Origin: Stenogyne calaminthoides | Lineage: Eukaryota > Streptophyta > Magnoliopsida > Lamiales > Lamiaceae | Assembly (NCBI GenBank): GCA_037126765.1 | Contig: JBBCBC010000031.1 | Location: 3,357,638-3,421,637 of the forward strand | Reading direction: 5' to 3' | Length of the DNA stretch: 64,000 nucleotides | Shown: positions 10,943-22,939 of the stretch, piece by piece | How the letters are laid out: each line of letters begins with the position of its first letter | Position numbering within the stretch: the first letter of the stretch is position 1 | The notes under the pieces: model-generated | Told to the model about the DNA's origin: nothing | Database searches by the model: none | What the model saw: only the letters and a program-made list of their open reading frames with translations | Position numbers and translations under genes: made by a program

Positions 10943-13900
10943 ATGGATCTGAATGCTGTAAGTTCTCCTCTCTACCAACATCATTGAATTGTTTTATTCC
11001 CGCAAATTTGTCTAATACATGCAAGGGCGAAATTTCTATACGGGAAAATGAATTTTGTGGCTGTTTTTATACTCATTGGATTTTTCGGTTATTGTAATGT
11101 AGTTTGGATCGGTTAATTTGACTCATTATTGATATTGGATTCTGAGTTTTACTCGTTTCTAGGTAAGATCGGAAATTCTAGGGTTTCTTGGGTGGGATTT
11201 GAACGGTTTCAGTTGGTGGGATTGGGAGATTTAAAACTTTGATGCTGTGGAAAGTATTATGATACTGATTTCAAGCTATTGAGACTGATTGTGAAGATGG
11301 AACAAGTTTCTTTTGTATATCTAGTAATTATGATTTGATCTGAGTTCAGTTTTAAGAGTTCTATATGAATAACGAGGACCTCCGAGCTTATAGATGAGCC
11401 AAATATGGATTATGGGTGTTGTTTAGATTAGAAAATCACAAAAGGATGAAATTGTTTATGTTCTGCCTTCTCAATTATCCCTAATCTAACCCCCATGATC
11501 CCAAGAAAGGGAAAAGAAAGAAGATGCAAATAAACATGAAAAGTTCTCATATCAAACTAAATCTTTCTGTCTGCAGCCTCAAGGGGAGAATTATTCTCAT
11601 CCGCAAATATGCTTCTTCCATGTGCTTTTCAAGGTCAATCACTCTGTCTTTCTATTTTTAAATTGGGTAGTTCTATTTTCTGTTTCTTTTGAGTTTGTGA
11701 ATACCTTATTCTGAAATCATTCAATTGATTTCCTTTGTCAGGGTGCTGCTTTGGCATTTTATATTCTCTCTGCACTGTTTGTGAATAGTTTTGTCATTAT
11801 ATTTGTGGTTACTGTACTTCTAGCTGCACTTGATTTTTGGGTTGTCAAGAATGTAAGTGGCCGCATCTTAGTGGGCCTAAGGTGGTGGAACGAAATAGAC
11901 GACGATGGTGAAAGTGTGTGGAAATTTGAATGCCTTGATCAAGAGGTATGGAGATTTTAATCTCTTGAATTTGTATGTGGTCTGCTCTACTCAGTGACTC
12001 AGTCAAGTAAATTCACCCATTTCTTACCTTATCTTTCAGTCACTGGCTCGGATGAACAAGAAGGATTCATGGCTGTTCTGGTGGACCTTATACATAACTG
12101 TACGTAATGAATTTCGAATCAAGTTAACTTACATCCATATAATTTTCATTTAACTAGAGAGGGTTAAGCTAATCCTTGATATGGGCATTGTGGAGAAAAA
12201 GAAATGCAAATGCTACTTGAGATGATACTGATTGTTGAGAAAACACTCTTACTGGCTATATTTATCAATTTGCCTAAACAATTTATAGGTTCTTTTTTTT
12301 TTTTTTTATCAAATTTATCTAAAGCCTTGTTTCGTTTTCCTTGACTGTGTCACTTTTTGCAGGCGGTTGCTTGGGTCTTTTTCGCCATATTCTCTCTGAT
12401 TAGGTTTCAAGCAGACTATCTTCTGGTTGTAGGTGTATGCTTGACCCTTAGTGTTGCTAACATTGTTGGCTTCACTAAATGCCGTAAAGGTATATTTACT
12501 TATTGTACCTATCTAAAATTCAGTTTTTCATTGGATTGTCTGATGAATGGATATATGCTTTAGTCTTTGACTTTGATGGTGTAATATGAATGATTGGGGG
12601 AGCTGAAAAATGGCCTCGCTTAGAAGTAGATTTACCATACTCCTACAGAAGCCATAAGCAAGCTTTTCTACTAGAAATCTAGAATATGTTATTGTTGTGA
12701 AATGGTTTTTTTCATGTCTTCATCTTCAAATCAAAAGGGGGGAAAGAAATATGTTAAGTTTAGTTGTGCCCCTAAATAATACTGCCATAAGTGAACTATA
12801 AGCTCTGTATTTTGGTATCACAGAAATGCTTTAGGAAGTGTTTTTTTCTGGATGCATGTGTTATAATTTTATCATTTTATGGATTTGCAAATGGACGGTT
12901 CCTTTCACTTTTACTTCTTATGGCATTAAACTGATAATTATGTGTCAGGTTAGAAGAGCATGAATACATACATTCCTGGAACTCTACCTGTTTTGAATTA
13001 TCTGAATAGGAAACCGTAATTATGTGCATGTGTTCCCAACATTCTCATGCTTAGGGTTTTGATTGGTTGTGGTGAATATATTAAGTTATACTCCTCCGTT
13101 CTCATTTAAATGTCATTTTAGAGGGAAAAAAAAACTGTTCCGAGATATCTGCTGCTTTTGGTTTTCCAAGAGGCATTAAATATTTTTTCCAACTTCGCCC
13201 TTTTCTTAATTTTTTTGTGATAAATGGCCATAAATGATTCATTTATAGTCTATAAAAGGGTACATTAGGCATTTTATACAAATAATTATAGGTATTAAAT
13301 GACTTCATTAATCCATGTGAAACGACACTTGAATTGGAACCAAGGGAGTATATTATTTGACTTACTTTCTGATATGGAATGTTTATTGTCGTGCTATATG
13401 TTGGTATGCTACATATGAAGGATCACCTCATTTCATTGTCATATGTGATGTATTATGGATTTTCTGATGGTATATGGTAATTCTTAACAATTGGCTGAGT
13501 CTGCATTAGTATGTTACAATCACTATTCTGCCCCTGCATTGTACATACACATTCACTAGTGTTGAATCCATCCTGCATATTTTATTATTCTATTCCTTAC
13601 TTCAACCTAGCAAGTCCAAATATTTATTTTGGTCAGTCTTACGTAAACCAGTTCATCATGCAATCCGTTTGCATTTTGAGTGTGTTTTTAAAACAGTATT
13701 AGTTGTTTCATTAAAAGGTATTAGTTTGATAGCATTAGGTATTTCATCAAAAGTTATTAGTTGGTTTACTGTAAAGTGGTAGTTGTGAAACAGCTGCGAC
13801 GAAACTGTTTTACACAAGCCCAACTATTTATTTTGACATTACTTTCAAATAACTTGGTCTTTTCTTCCAGATGCTAAGAAACAGCTTCAACAATTTGCTA

Positions 13901-13959
13901 CCCAGACCATTGCTACTCGTTTCTCGTCAACCATTCAGTCGGCATTTAGTGTTGTTTGA
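10943..13959 (+). CDS. ECH: Golgi/TGN membrane protein ECHIDNA (TVP23 family)
   Basis: Six exons: 10943-10957, 11577-11633, 11742-11945, 12040-12099, 12363-12489 and 13871-13959. All are GT-AG and encode 183 residues, close to the 186 or so of Arabidopsis ECHIDNA. The first exon codes only MDLNA. The core is a TVP23 domain: ICFFHVLFK, a hydrophobic hairpin (about residues 27-58, ending in FWVVKN), the signature GRILVGLRWWNEIDDDGES, ARMNKKDSWLFWW, and a second pair of membrane segments (about 113-155) ending GFTKCRK. The C-terminal tail (KKQLQQFATQTIATRF) is cytosolic. In plants ECH acts with YIP4 proteins at the trans-Golgi network in secretory sorting of cell-wall material. A Stowaway-like MITE sits in intron 5. 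No breaks are seen. Confidence 0.95.
13091..13348. mobile_element. Stowaway-like MITE in ECHIDNA intron 5
   Basis: The left end is TA then CTCCTCCGTTCTCATTTAAA; the right end is AATTGGAACCAAGGGAG then TA. These terminal inverted repeats (CTCCCTCCGT type) and the TA target dinucleotide are those of Tc1/mariner-derived MITEs. About 258 bp, non-coding. Confidence 0.7.
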
Positions 13960-15281
13960 TCACTTGCGCAATCAGAACAGTGCAAAAACGGGGCTCTTTC
14001 TCCCTTTTTTTCTGGTATGCATGAGCATTTAAGGTGGTCTGAATATGGAGGAGTTGTTAAGTGCAGTCTTGCAGAGGGATATTTAAAATCGCATAACAGA
14101 GTGTCTATGTAGCATATTCATATTCAAAGTCTTGTAATACACGAAAATGTGACAACTTATTTGTTAGGAATTGAATTGTTTGGTTTTTTCATTGCTTTGA
14201 CCTCGTTTTGTGTTATTAGTTTTATTCAATCTTTCACCTTAAGAAAGACTGGAATTTTTGTTGTCAAAATATATGTAATTTTGGATCAATGCACATGTAG
14301 TTAAAAAATATTTGGCTTCCTACTATATTCTTAATTAATTGCTTCGAAAATATACCAGATTGGCTTATCCCTGGGCACATTACTTTTAAGGCAGCTCGAT
14401 TAACGGAAATGGATCCTCTACATTTGTTTTGTGTAAATGGTAAAATTTAGAGACAGATAGACACATAATGAAATAAAATAATGAGTGACAATATAAAAAG
14501 GTCAGGTCTTGTATGCACCTGGGTGCATCGTGCGTTCATAGTGCATTTTAGAAGCGTGCAACTTGTTATGTTAAAAAGTGCGATTTATTTACACAGAAAA
14601 GTGCAATTGTTAATATGAGAATATAGTTGCATGCTTCTGTTTGAAATAGTTGCATGTTTCTGTTTTGTATAGTTGTCCGCTTCTAAAATGCACTATGAGT
14701 GCACGATGCACCCGGGTGCACATGAGACACACTCTATACAAAAGTGATTAACTGATTGCTTTATCATGGAAATCTCGTAAACAATTCTATGGGTCCCTAT
14801 TTAGTGCTTGTTTGCAATCATAACTCAAAAGGTAGAAGTATTTGTGTAACACTCATATGAACCAGGTTCACACATGAACTCTATCACTGTTATGTGTAAA
14901 AATTATCACTGTAATGCACAAAAACTTTCACTGTTTAAAAATATAAAGTATTTTGTAAACAATGATTGTTTTTGTTCATAATAGTGATAGTTTTTATACA
15001 CAACAGTGAGAATTTTTGTATGTAATAGTGATACTTAAATAACCGAGTTCATAGCATGAACCAAGTCTATATAAATTTTTGTCGAAGTATTTATATTTTA
15101 AAAAAGTTGGATAATTTACTTTTATAAAAAGTGCTTCAACCTTATCATGATTGTAGACACCCCTTATTCCAATCTTGAATTAACTTGATTCCAGTTATAA
15201 TATAGTAGTATGCACTTCTATTAATTTAAGTTTCAATGTGTATATATATGGCATTTGGCCGATCAATTTTTTTTAAAATAA

Positions 15282-15317
<36 letters not shown>

Positions 15318-15507
15318 ATTTAAAAACAAAAGAGTAAAGACAGTGGATATAAATGAAGGTGTGTGGTTAGAGTGTGAGCTTCTCTTATCCCTATTGTAAG
15401 AATGAGAGAAAATCATATTAAATATTTATTATTATTCATGCCCCATTTTTATTTTCTTCCAACTAACAAACTGACAGAGGTGGTGGTGGTTGTTAGTGAA
15501 ATTCATC
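13960..15507. other. Intergenic region between ECHIDNA and CSP41B
   Basis: No gene. It contains the ECHIDNA 3' region, a family A foldback (14501-14736), an inverted stretch at about 14870-15050 (ATCACTGTTATGTGTAAAAA against TTTATACACAACAGTGAGAA), an (AT)n tract at about 15286-15314, and the CSP41B promoter region. Confidence 0.5.
14501..14736. repeat. Foldback element, family A (best-conserved copy)
   Basis: The left arm reads CACCTGGGTGCATCGTGCGT, then TCATAGTGCATTTTAGAAGC. The right arm carries its reverse complement (GCTTCTAAAATGCACTATGA, GTGCACGATGCACCCGGGTG). Arms are about 75 bp with few mismatches. There are two GTGCAAxTxTTAATATGA-like inner words and no ORF. Confidence 0.7.
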
Positions 15508-18161
15508 ATGACAAGTTTGGTGGTGGTGCAGCACAAACAGCCGTCGTCCGCCGCCGTCCTCTCTTCATCTCTCTCCGACTTCGGCGGCGCAAGACTCACC
15601 GCCTCAGTTCAGGTAATAATGTGATTTAAGTTTGTGGTATTAGTGTTTTGCTATAACAGTCTTGTTTTTGAAGTCGATGAAATTGAAGTGATAAATGATA
15701 ATAGCCCTCTAATCAAATGTTATTTTAGCTAAATAAATGTAATGAATTGAATGGATTTTGTAGCTGCAATTCTTGTGTGGTATGCTAGAATTGGTCATTG
15801 GAACATCCTGTTTTTTATTTTATTTTGTTGCTGAATACACCCATATGTACGATACATTTAGCATTATGTACCATCACATATAGCAGCTATAAGGTGGGTG
15901 TATTCGGCAAATTTGTGGGTGTCAATAACAACCGATTTTTATGAAATGTGGAATTAATCGATAGTGTGAGTCTCATGTGCATCCAGGTGCACCGTGCACT
16001 CATAGTGCACTTTAGAAACATGCAACTTGTTATATTAAAAGATGCAACTTGTTTACGCTGAACCGTGCAATTATTTTTTCATATTAATAATTGCACGATT
16101 CAGTGTAAGTAAATTGCATCTTTCCGTATAACAAGTTGCATGTTTCTAAGATGCACTATGAGTGCACGGTACATTTGACTTAGCCTAATTGATATTGTGG
16201 TGCAGTATAAGAAGAAAGCATGGACACAGAAAACTGCAGCATTACGCGTTTCTGCGTCTAGTGCAAAGAAGATTCTGATAATGGGAGGTACTCGATTCAT
16301 CGGTTTGTTTTTGTCTAGACTTCTGGTGAAAGAAGGCCATCAGGTTTATCCATTATCCTCTGTTTTCGTTCTTTTTTCGGTCCTGATTAATCTTGTTTAT
16401 TCCTTAATATTTGAAATGTTGGTAACAAGTGCAGGTGACTCTGTTCACAAGAGGAAAAGCTCCGATTGCTCAACAATTGCCTGGAGAATCTGATTCAGAT
16501 TTCTCCGATTTTGCCTCCAAGGTGTGTTTGATTATCGCGTAATCTTTGAAAAAGAGTGTGATAAAGTTAATGATGTCGTGTTTTTCTTTTGTGTTGGGGT
16601 GGTAGATCTTGCACTTGAAGGGGGATAGGAAGGACTTCGATTTCGTCAAGAGCAGTCTTTCCACAGAAGGATTTGATGTTGTGTACGACATAAACGGTGT
16701 GTATATGGTGTTTGATAATTGCTCTTTGAGTAACACCCGTTCAATGAAAACAACTAATACCTTTTAGTAAAACAACTAATACTATTTAAAAAAGCACTTG
16801 AATTGCAAGGTGCAACTAGTGCGTAGAAGTATTTGCCTTTGTTTTTTTTAACCTGTGGTGGTTTCGTTTATCGTTCGTGCATTTTCAGGACGAGAAGCTG
16901 TTGAAGTGGAACCGATACTGGATGCTTTACCAAATCTAGAACAGTAAGCTTTTCTTACATCTTTCTAAGTACAAAGTTTTGTGTATATTCGAGCTATCCT
17001 TATTCGTCTTCGATTGTATCTATAGGTACATATACTGCTCTTCGGCTGGGGTTTACCTGAAGACGGATTATCCGCCGCATTATGAGGTTAGAGTCATCTG
17101 CAAAACTGCTCTAGGGTATTGCGTTTGAGTGGCCTTACGTAAAACAATTTATCGTGCAACTGATTCACAACTACTACTTTTCAATGAAAAGACTAATACT
17201 ATTTACAAAATGCATGCCAGTTGTACGGTAAAACTGGTTTACAAAAAAATGATTCATAACATTGTGATGGGTCATGCAGACGGATGCAGTTGATCCGAAG
17301 AGCAGACACAAGGGGAAGCTCGAGACAGAGAGCTTGCTGCAGGCACGGGATGTGAACTGGACTTCAATAAGGCCTGTTTACATCTACGGACCGTTGAACT
17401 ACAACCCCGTCGAAGAGTGGTTCTTCCACCGTTTGAAAGCGGGCTGTCCCATCCCCATTCCCAACTCCGGGATCCAAATCACACAGCTTGGTCATGTTAA
17501 GGTAAGTAATGTGTTTCATGTGCTTCGATCTCCATACGATAGTGTAAAAAACCGAACTTGATGCTCTAAAATCGCGGCTTTCAGGACCTCGCGACCGCGT
17601 TTATCAAGGTTCTTGGTAATGAGAAAGCAAGCAAGGAAATATTTAACATCTCAGGAGACAAATATGTCACCTTTGATGGATTAGCAAGAGCATGTGCTAA
17701 GGTATTTTTTGACCTAATTAAATATACCATACTTCCATAATAGATAAATCTTACATTTGTGTACAATCACATAAATTAACAGGCTGGTGGCTTCCCTGAA
17801 CCTGAGATCATTCACTACAACCCTAAAGAGTTCGATTTCGGGAAGAAAAAGGCCTTCCCCTTCCGTGATCAGGTAATTATCCAAATCGTATTAGTTGTTG
17901 TACTAAAAAGTATTAGTTGTTTTACTAAAAAGTATTAGTTTTTTTACTGATATGTTACATGATTGTGGGTGATAAATGCAGCATTTTTTCGCGTCGGTTG
18001 ACAAGGCGAAGAGCGTGCTGGGATTGAAACCGGAGTTTGATCTAGTGGAAGGTCTTACGGACTCATACAAGCTAGATTTTGGAAGAGGGACATTCAGGAA
18101 AGAAGCTGATTTCACAACAGATGATATTATTCTTGGAAAGACCCTTGTTCTACAGAGCTAA
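15508..18161 (+). CDS. CSP41B: Chloroplast stem-loop binding protein of 41 kDa b
   Basis: Ten exons: 15508-15612, 16206-16343, 16435-16521, 16606-16696, 16889-16943, 17026-17086, 17280-17501, 17585-17701, 17783-17872 and 17982-18161. All are GT-AG in matching phase and encode 381 residues. Residues 1 to about 50 are a transit peptide. The body is an atypical extended SDR fold with the dinucleotide-binding GGTRFIG at about 62-68. CSP41-specific stretches follow: DVVYDINGREAVEVEPILD, YIYCSSAGVYLKTDYPPHYE, SRHKGKLETESLL, RPVYIYGPLNYNPVEEWFF and the end DIILGKTLVLQS. CSP41b binds chloroplast RNAs and ribosomal particles and stabilises target transcripts; it has endonuclease-like activity in vitro. 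Introns carry MITE families A and B. No disruptions are seen. Confidence 0.95.
15965..16190. repeat. Foldback element, family A, in CSP41B intron 1
   Basis: The left arm (TCATGTGCATCCAGGTGCAC, then CGTGCACTCATAGTGCACTT) pairs with the right arm (AAGATGCACTATGAGTGCAC, then GGTACA). It ends about 15 bp before the splice acceptor of exon 2, so it probably contributes branch-point or polypyrimidine context to that intron. Confidence 0.65.
16738..16835. repeat. Small repeat, family B, in CSP41B intron 4
   Basis: Starts GTTCAATGAAAACAACTAAT and ends AGAAGTATTTGCCTT. It closely matches the PPD4 intron 1 copy at 1690-1812 apart from an internal insertion there. Not coding. Confidence 0.55.
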
Positions 18162-18305
18162 TAGCCCATTTGCTTTTCTTTTTTTTTTTTCCTGGTTCTT
18201 ATTTTCTTTCATATTTGTAAGATGAGAGCTATTTGAAAATAAACTATATCCTTTTTTGTACATGCTCTTATGAAGATAAACTACGTTTTCTTTTGTTATT
18301 AATCA

Positions 18306-18514
18306 CTCCCTCCGTCCCATAATTACTGCAACACTTGCCTTATTTAGACGTCACAACATTACTGTAACACTTCCAAAATACCCACTAAAAATCAACATCT
18401 ACACCTTTAATTACTCACAATACTCCTTCTTTATTATACTCAAACCCACTTTTCACCTTTTTCTTTAGTTTGCGGTCCAATTTTAGTGTTGCAGTCTTTC
18501 CGGGACGGAGGGAG
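18306..18514. mobile_element. Stowaway-like MITE
   Basis: Termini CTCCCTCCGTCCCATAATTA and CTTTCCGGGACGGAGGGAG are inverted repeats. TA follows the right end; the left dinucleotide is CA, so one base of the TA duplication has decayed. 209 bp, just downstream of CSP41B. Confidence 0.75.
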
Positions 18515-18599
18515 TACACATATTTAAAAACTCTCACAAACTCTGCTCATTTTTATGGAAGAGTTCATGATAGCGATTATATATCTTGGAAAAATTAGA

Positions 18600-19128
18600 G
18601 AAGAAAAATCATAAATGATCATGTAATTTTGCACGTATCCACAAATGGTTAGGTAAGTTTTTACGTTATCAATTTTGGTCCTTTTGGTTTCAATTTCAGA
18701 TCTTTTCGCAGGAAAATTGAAAATTTGATCGGAAAATTGATCTAACTTTTTATTCTGGTTACGTGGACAGTCGTCACCACTCTCATTTGAACTGTCTCTC
18801 ATCGAGGAAGAAAAACTTTTAATCAACTTCATGTTTTAATTACCCCCGACCCGTGAATCGCGACTTCAAAATCATAAATTTCATTCATTCTCGTGACTAA
18901 TTTCGAATGATTTAAGTTGATGCGAGGGACAAAACATATACTATTCTCTTCTCCTTACTGAACTCGTCATTTCAATATCTTTTTCGTATCATTTTGTATA
19001 TTACAACATATTTCTGGCCATTTTCCGGTGAAAAGGACTAAATTAAATTGATACAAAAAAGACCAAAATTGATAAATAAAAATTTATAGGACTATTTATG
19101 AACTCTGATAAAATTACAGGACCATTTA
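18600..19128. repeat. Foldback element, possibly MULE-like
   Basis: The left arm has ATAAATGATCATGTAATTTT and TTATCAATTTTGGTCC. The right arm has the complements GACCAAAATTGATAAATAAA and AAATTACAGGACCATTTAC. The middle has AAAATTGAAAATTTGATCGG-type text and no ORF of substance. A second element starts right at its right end. Confidence 0.5.
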
Positions 19129-19785
19129 CAGTGGCGGGGCCAAAAATTCTAGTCAGGGGGGCCCAACATAATAGATAAAATAATATTTTTTTTAAATATA
19201 TTACATATTAAAACCCATTATTTATGGATTTAAAAATATATTTATACTACATTACAATTCTTAATATACTTACACAATAACATTCAACGTGTGCATAAAA
19301 TTGATCCCGCTATCTAGAAAACTTCATATATAAGTGTTGAATCATTAAATAAAAGTATGCAAATTTAGTACGTATTAATCATGAAATGCATCTAAAATCA
19401 ATAAGCAAATTATATAACCAAATAATTAATAATGATATAAAGAAATTAAAATAAATAATTTGTATTAATAAATTTAGAGTTGTAGTAAAGTAAAATAAAT
19501 AAATAAAAAATTTTGAAGAAATTGAGCTACATATATTTAGAATTGTTAAAAAATATTAGAAAAAAGAGAAAATTTTGATTAATTGAGCACTATGTATTCA
19601 AAGTGATAAAGAAAAAATAAACTTAAATTGAACCTTGGTTGCTAATGAGACCGGTACTATCCCAACACACTAAAACCACTAAGACACCAATATATAATTA
19701 GCAATAATATTAAAAATAAATATATATATACTACACATTTTTAAAAGTCAGGGCTTAGTGTCCTTGGCTCCGTCCTTGTGACTTT
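19128..19785. mobile_element. Non-autonomous hAT-like element
   Basis: The left end CAGTGGCGGGGCCAAAAATT and the right-end complement of GGACGGAGCCAAGGACAC (read GTGTCCTTGGCTCCGTCC) resemble the CAGTGGCGGAGCCA termini common in plant hAT elements. The inside is extremely AT-rich and without coding capacity. No clear 8-bp duplication remains. Confidence 0.55.
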
Positions 19786-20445
19786 TCCTCGAAAAATTAT
19801 GAAGCCAGCTTCTTTTATTGTGCAATGGTTTTTTTTTTTTTAAAAAGAAAGACCATGAGTTACATTTCTTGACTGGAAAAAACCACGAGTTATTGAAACC
19901 AAAAGAAATGACAAAATGTTATTGCATTCAATTTTATCTAAAGAGTTTATTGATATGTGTAACCTGTCGTTTGTAATGAATTCAGTACTTCTGGATGGTT
20001 GGTATTTATCCAATTGAACTTAAAAAATGCTTTTACAAAATGTTGTCAAATGGAATATTGCCGTTTAAAATAAAACATCAATAAAATACAGAAAGTAGAA
20101 CAGGAGAATAACCATCGTAATGTATATATGATGATTGTGCAGAAGAATGTGAAGAAATTGAGAGAGAATGAGATGCGAGACTACAGTGGAATTACATAGG
20201 AACATAATGGAACAAATCAGAATTAATATCAATTTACAATTTGTATCGTAATTTTTTGTCAATTTGTAATATGTATAATTTTTTGTACCAAACTGCAATC
20301 CATACTATACAAAATTGACCAATTACAATCTTCAAGTTGCAGTTTGATAAACAAAAAAAATTATAATACAGGTTGCAATTGAATAAAAAAATTTATCCAG
20401 ATTGCAAATTTATACGTGTTGCAAATTGATAAACACAATATCATA

Positions 20446-20692
20446 TATATCAGTTCTGATATGGAGCCTAATATTAGACACCTTATGGAGCCTAATAGCT
20501 TATGTGGCATTCCCAAACTAAGCCCTAAACCATAAACCGTAAACCTTAAACCATCAACCGTTCGGGCCGGGTGAACCATGAACCACTTGGACCGGTTTTG
20601 AGTCGGGTTGAGTTGGGTTCGGACCGGGTAAAAAATCTATTAGGCTCCATAAGGAGCCCAATATTAGGCTCCATATCAAAATCGTCATATAT
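20446..20692. repeat. Foldback MITE with GGAGCCTAATATTAG arms
   Basis: Left arm TGATATGGAGCCTAATATTA, then TTATGGAGCCTAATAGC. Right arm TATTAGGCTCCATAAGGAGC, then AATATTAGGCTCCATATCA. Each arm has two GGAGCC units. AT-rich ATATAT lies on both sides. About 245 bp with no coding capacity; the superfamily is not clear. Confidence 0.65.
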
Positions 20693-21049
20693 ATATATAC
20701 ATGGCATAATTATTTTGTATAACTTGTATTATGACTTTTTAATAATTTGTAACATTTACAATTATAAACCAATTGCAATTGATTAAAAAAAGTTGCATTA
20801 TAGATTACAAATTGATAGTAAACCCATTAAAATAGATTTTAAAAAAATTCTACTTAAAATTTTAATAGAATTCATAAATTTTAGATATGTGAGCTAAATT
20901 CAATAAATTCTTGTCCCGAGTAAAACTCAATCGTTAAAAAAATAATAAAAAGTTGCAAACTAGGAGTATCTTAATTCCCATTATAAATATCAAGGCGTTT
21001 AATTATTTAATTGAGACCAACTATTGAATTCTTCTTAAAATATCACAAT
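20693..21049. other. AT-rich intergenic sequence
   Basis: No gene. Several TTGCAATTTGATAAAC-like words occur here and at about 20230-20430, in both orientations, so this is probably old repeat sequence. Confidence 0.4.
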
Positions 21050-21137
21050 GCAGTATTGGATTCTCACCCGCAACCTAAAAGGGTTGCGATTCTCGAATCC
21101 GCATATCCGAATGCCACTTGACCAATCGGTAAATTAT
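21050..21137 (-). mobile_element. Possible tRNA-derived SINE head
   Basis: On the minus strand CCGATTGGTCAAGTGGCATT resembles an A box and, about 15 bp on, GCGGATTCGAGAATCG resembles a B box. The spacing is shorter than in a normal tRNA and no cloverleaf closes, so it is a degenerate SINE or tRNA relic. Confidence 0.35.
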
Positions 21138-21724
21138 AAAATAAAATAAATTAACGGACACACGAATCCATACTAGATGATTAAATATGGTCATGTTATT
21201 AAGCATTAGATGAGTTATTTAATTGAACTTTATTATGTAATGCAACTTAAATTGACAATATAACACTCGTTTTAGATTATGACTTATATATTTGGCTGAT
21301 GGTATTTGAATTGTTGTTTTGTTACTTAATTAGATTAAATTATTGAATATTGTTAAGTTTTGAGGGAGATAAAATTTTGAATTGCATACATTTTGTTTTA
21401 CGAATTGTAGATTTATATATATTTTTACGTGTTATATATAATAAATTATAAAAAAATAGACGTATCTTTGCCGAATCACATCCTAATTTTTTTTAAAATA
21501 TGTATCCCTACATCCGTATCGTATCGCCCCCGCACTCACGTTCCCACATCCGTGCAACATATTTTTGGATCTTTCAAGTTCAAGTCCCGAAGCAACGAAG
21601 TGCGTAGAGACTCTAGAGAGGTCGTGAAATTATATATATATATATGTAATTTTTTTCCCAGCTACTAGTTGATAGAAAGTACCCTTACGAGTCATTAAAA
21701 AATTTATAAAGCTAAAAAAGATAT

Positions 21725-21993
21725 TCCCCCCGTCTCATTCTTAACTGCATTCTTTCTCTTTTGGGCGTCCTATTCTTAACTGAACATTCCCCTAAATAGA
21801 AATATTCACTTTATCACTTTATTACATAAAATAATAATAAATAACTCTTTCTACCCCCAACTATTCACCACTTTATCACTTTATCACATAAAATACTAAT
21901 AAACAACTTTTTTTCACTCCCAACACTTTATCATTTTTTCTTAAAAATCGAGCACACAGTAACTGTGCGGTTAACTATGAGACGAGAGTAGTA
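21725..21993. mobile_element. Stowaway-like MITE
   Basis: Left terminus ATTCCCCCCGTCTCATTCTT and right terminus AACTATGAGACGAGAGTAGT are imperfect inverted repeats of the CTCCCTCCGTC type. No coding capacity; termini are mutated. Confidence 0.55.
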
Positions 21994-22075
21994 TTAAAAC
22001 GGTTAGAAAATCACAAATTCATTTGAGTGGAACATTTGCGTGGGGTGAGGCAGATATATTTTGGGTAGGGTTAAT

Positions 22076-22925
22076 TGTAGAAGTGGTCCCATGTAAATTT
22101 TGTATTTGCAGTTTTAGTCTCACATTTTATTTTTTTCTCCTTTACTTTGCAAAAATGGTCCCAACCCGTTAAGTTTCTAACGTTTTCCATTACTTTTTGA
22201 ACTAATAAAATTCTAAATTCTAAATTAATTGTAAACTCACATAGTGAATTTAAATATGATTACAAACACAATAAATATTTTTTAAACTAAATAATTTATT
22301 TAAATTTTGAATTGAATATTAAATAAATAAATATAAAATCTATATATAAATACAAATAATATTTTTTCTAAATAAATTTTCAAATAATCTATCAAATATA
22401 AATAGGAAAAAAAATCTGGATAAACTTTAAGAAATCAAAGTAAATAATAATATATGCCTAATCTACAAAATTTTAAAATAAATATTATATGTATATATAA
22501 TTTAAGAAAAATCAAACTAAATAATAAGAAAAATATATATGATATGTATATAATTTGTGACTTTTTGAATTAACACTATAAAGTCTTAAAAATATTCAAA
22601 CAAAATATAAATTTTTATCAGTTAAATAATAATTAATGTAAAATCAGAAAAATCAAACAATATAAATAGTCTTTATATTAATTATATTTTTATAAATTTT
22701 AATTTTAAAGTATTCTAATAAATAATGAATTATAAGTTAATTATATAATTTTTTTTTATATAGTTTGATATACTAAAAAATTATATTAAATTTATTTTAA
22801 ACTAAATAATAATTTATATTTAAAAAACTTATTTTTTGGGACCAAAATTGCAACTAACGGCGCGTGTGTACCACTTCCATTAGAAATGAACGGAAAAATT
22901 TTATGGGACTACAAAAAAATTGTAG
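22076..22925. repeat. Large AT-rich foldback element
   Basis: The left arm (AATTGTAGAAGTGGTCCCAT, GCAGTTTTAGTCTCACATTT, then CAAAAATGGTCCCAACCCGT) is mirrored by the right arm (TTTGGGACCAAAATTGCAAC, then TTTTATGGGACTACAAAAAA). The interior of about 600 bp is over 80% A+T with no ORF. It is MULE-like in style. Its right end overlaps the probable lower end of the CACTA element, so one of the two limits is wrong or one inserted at the edge of the other. Confidence 0.5.
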
Positions 22926-22939
22926 CATTTGAAATAATA

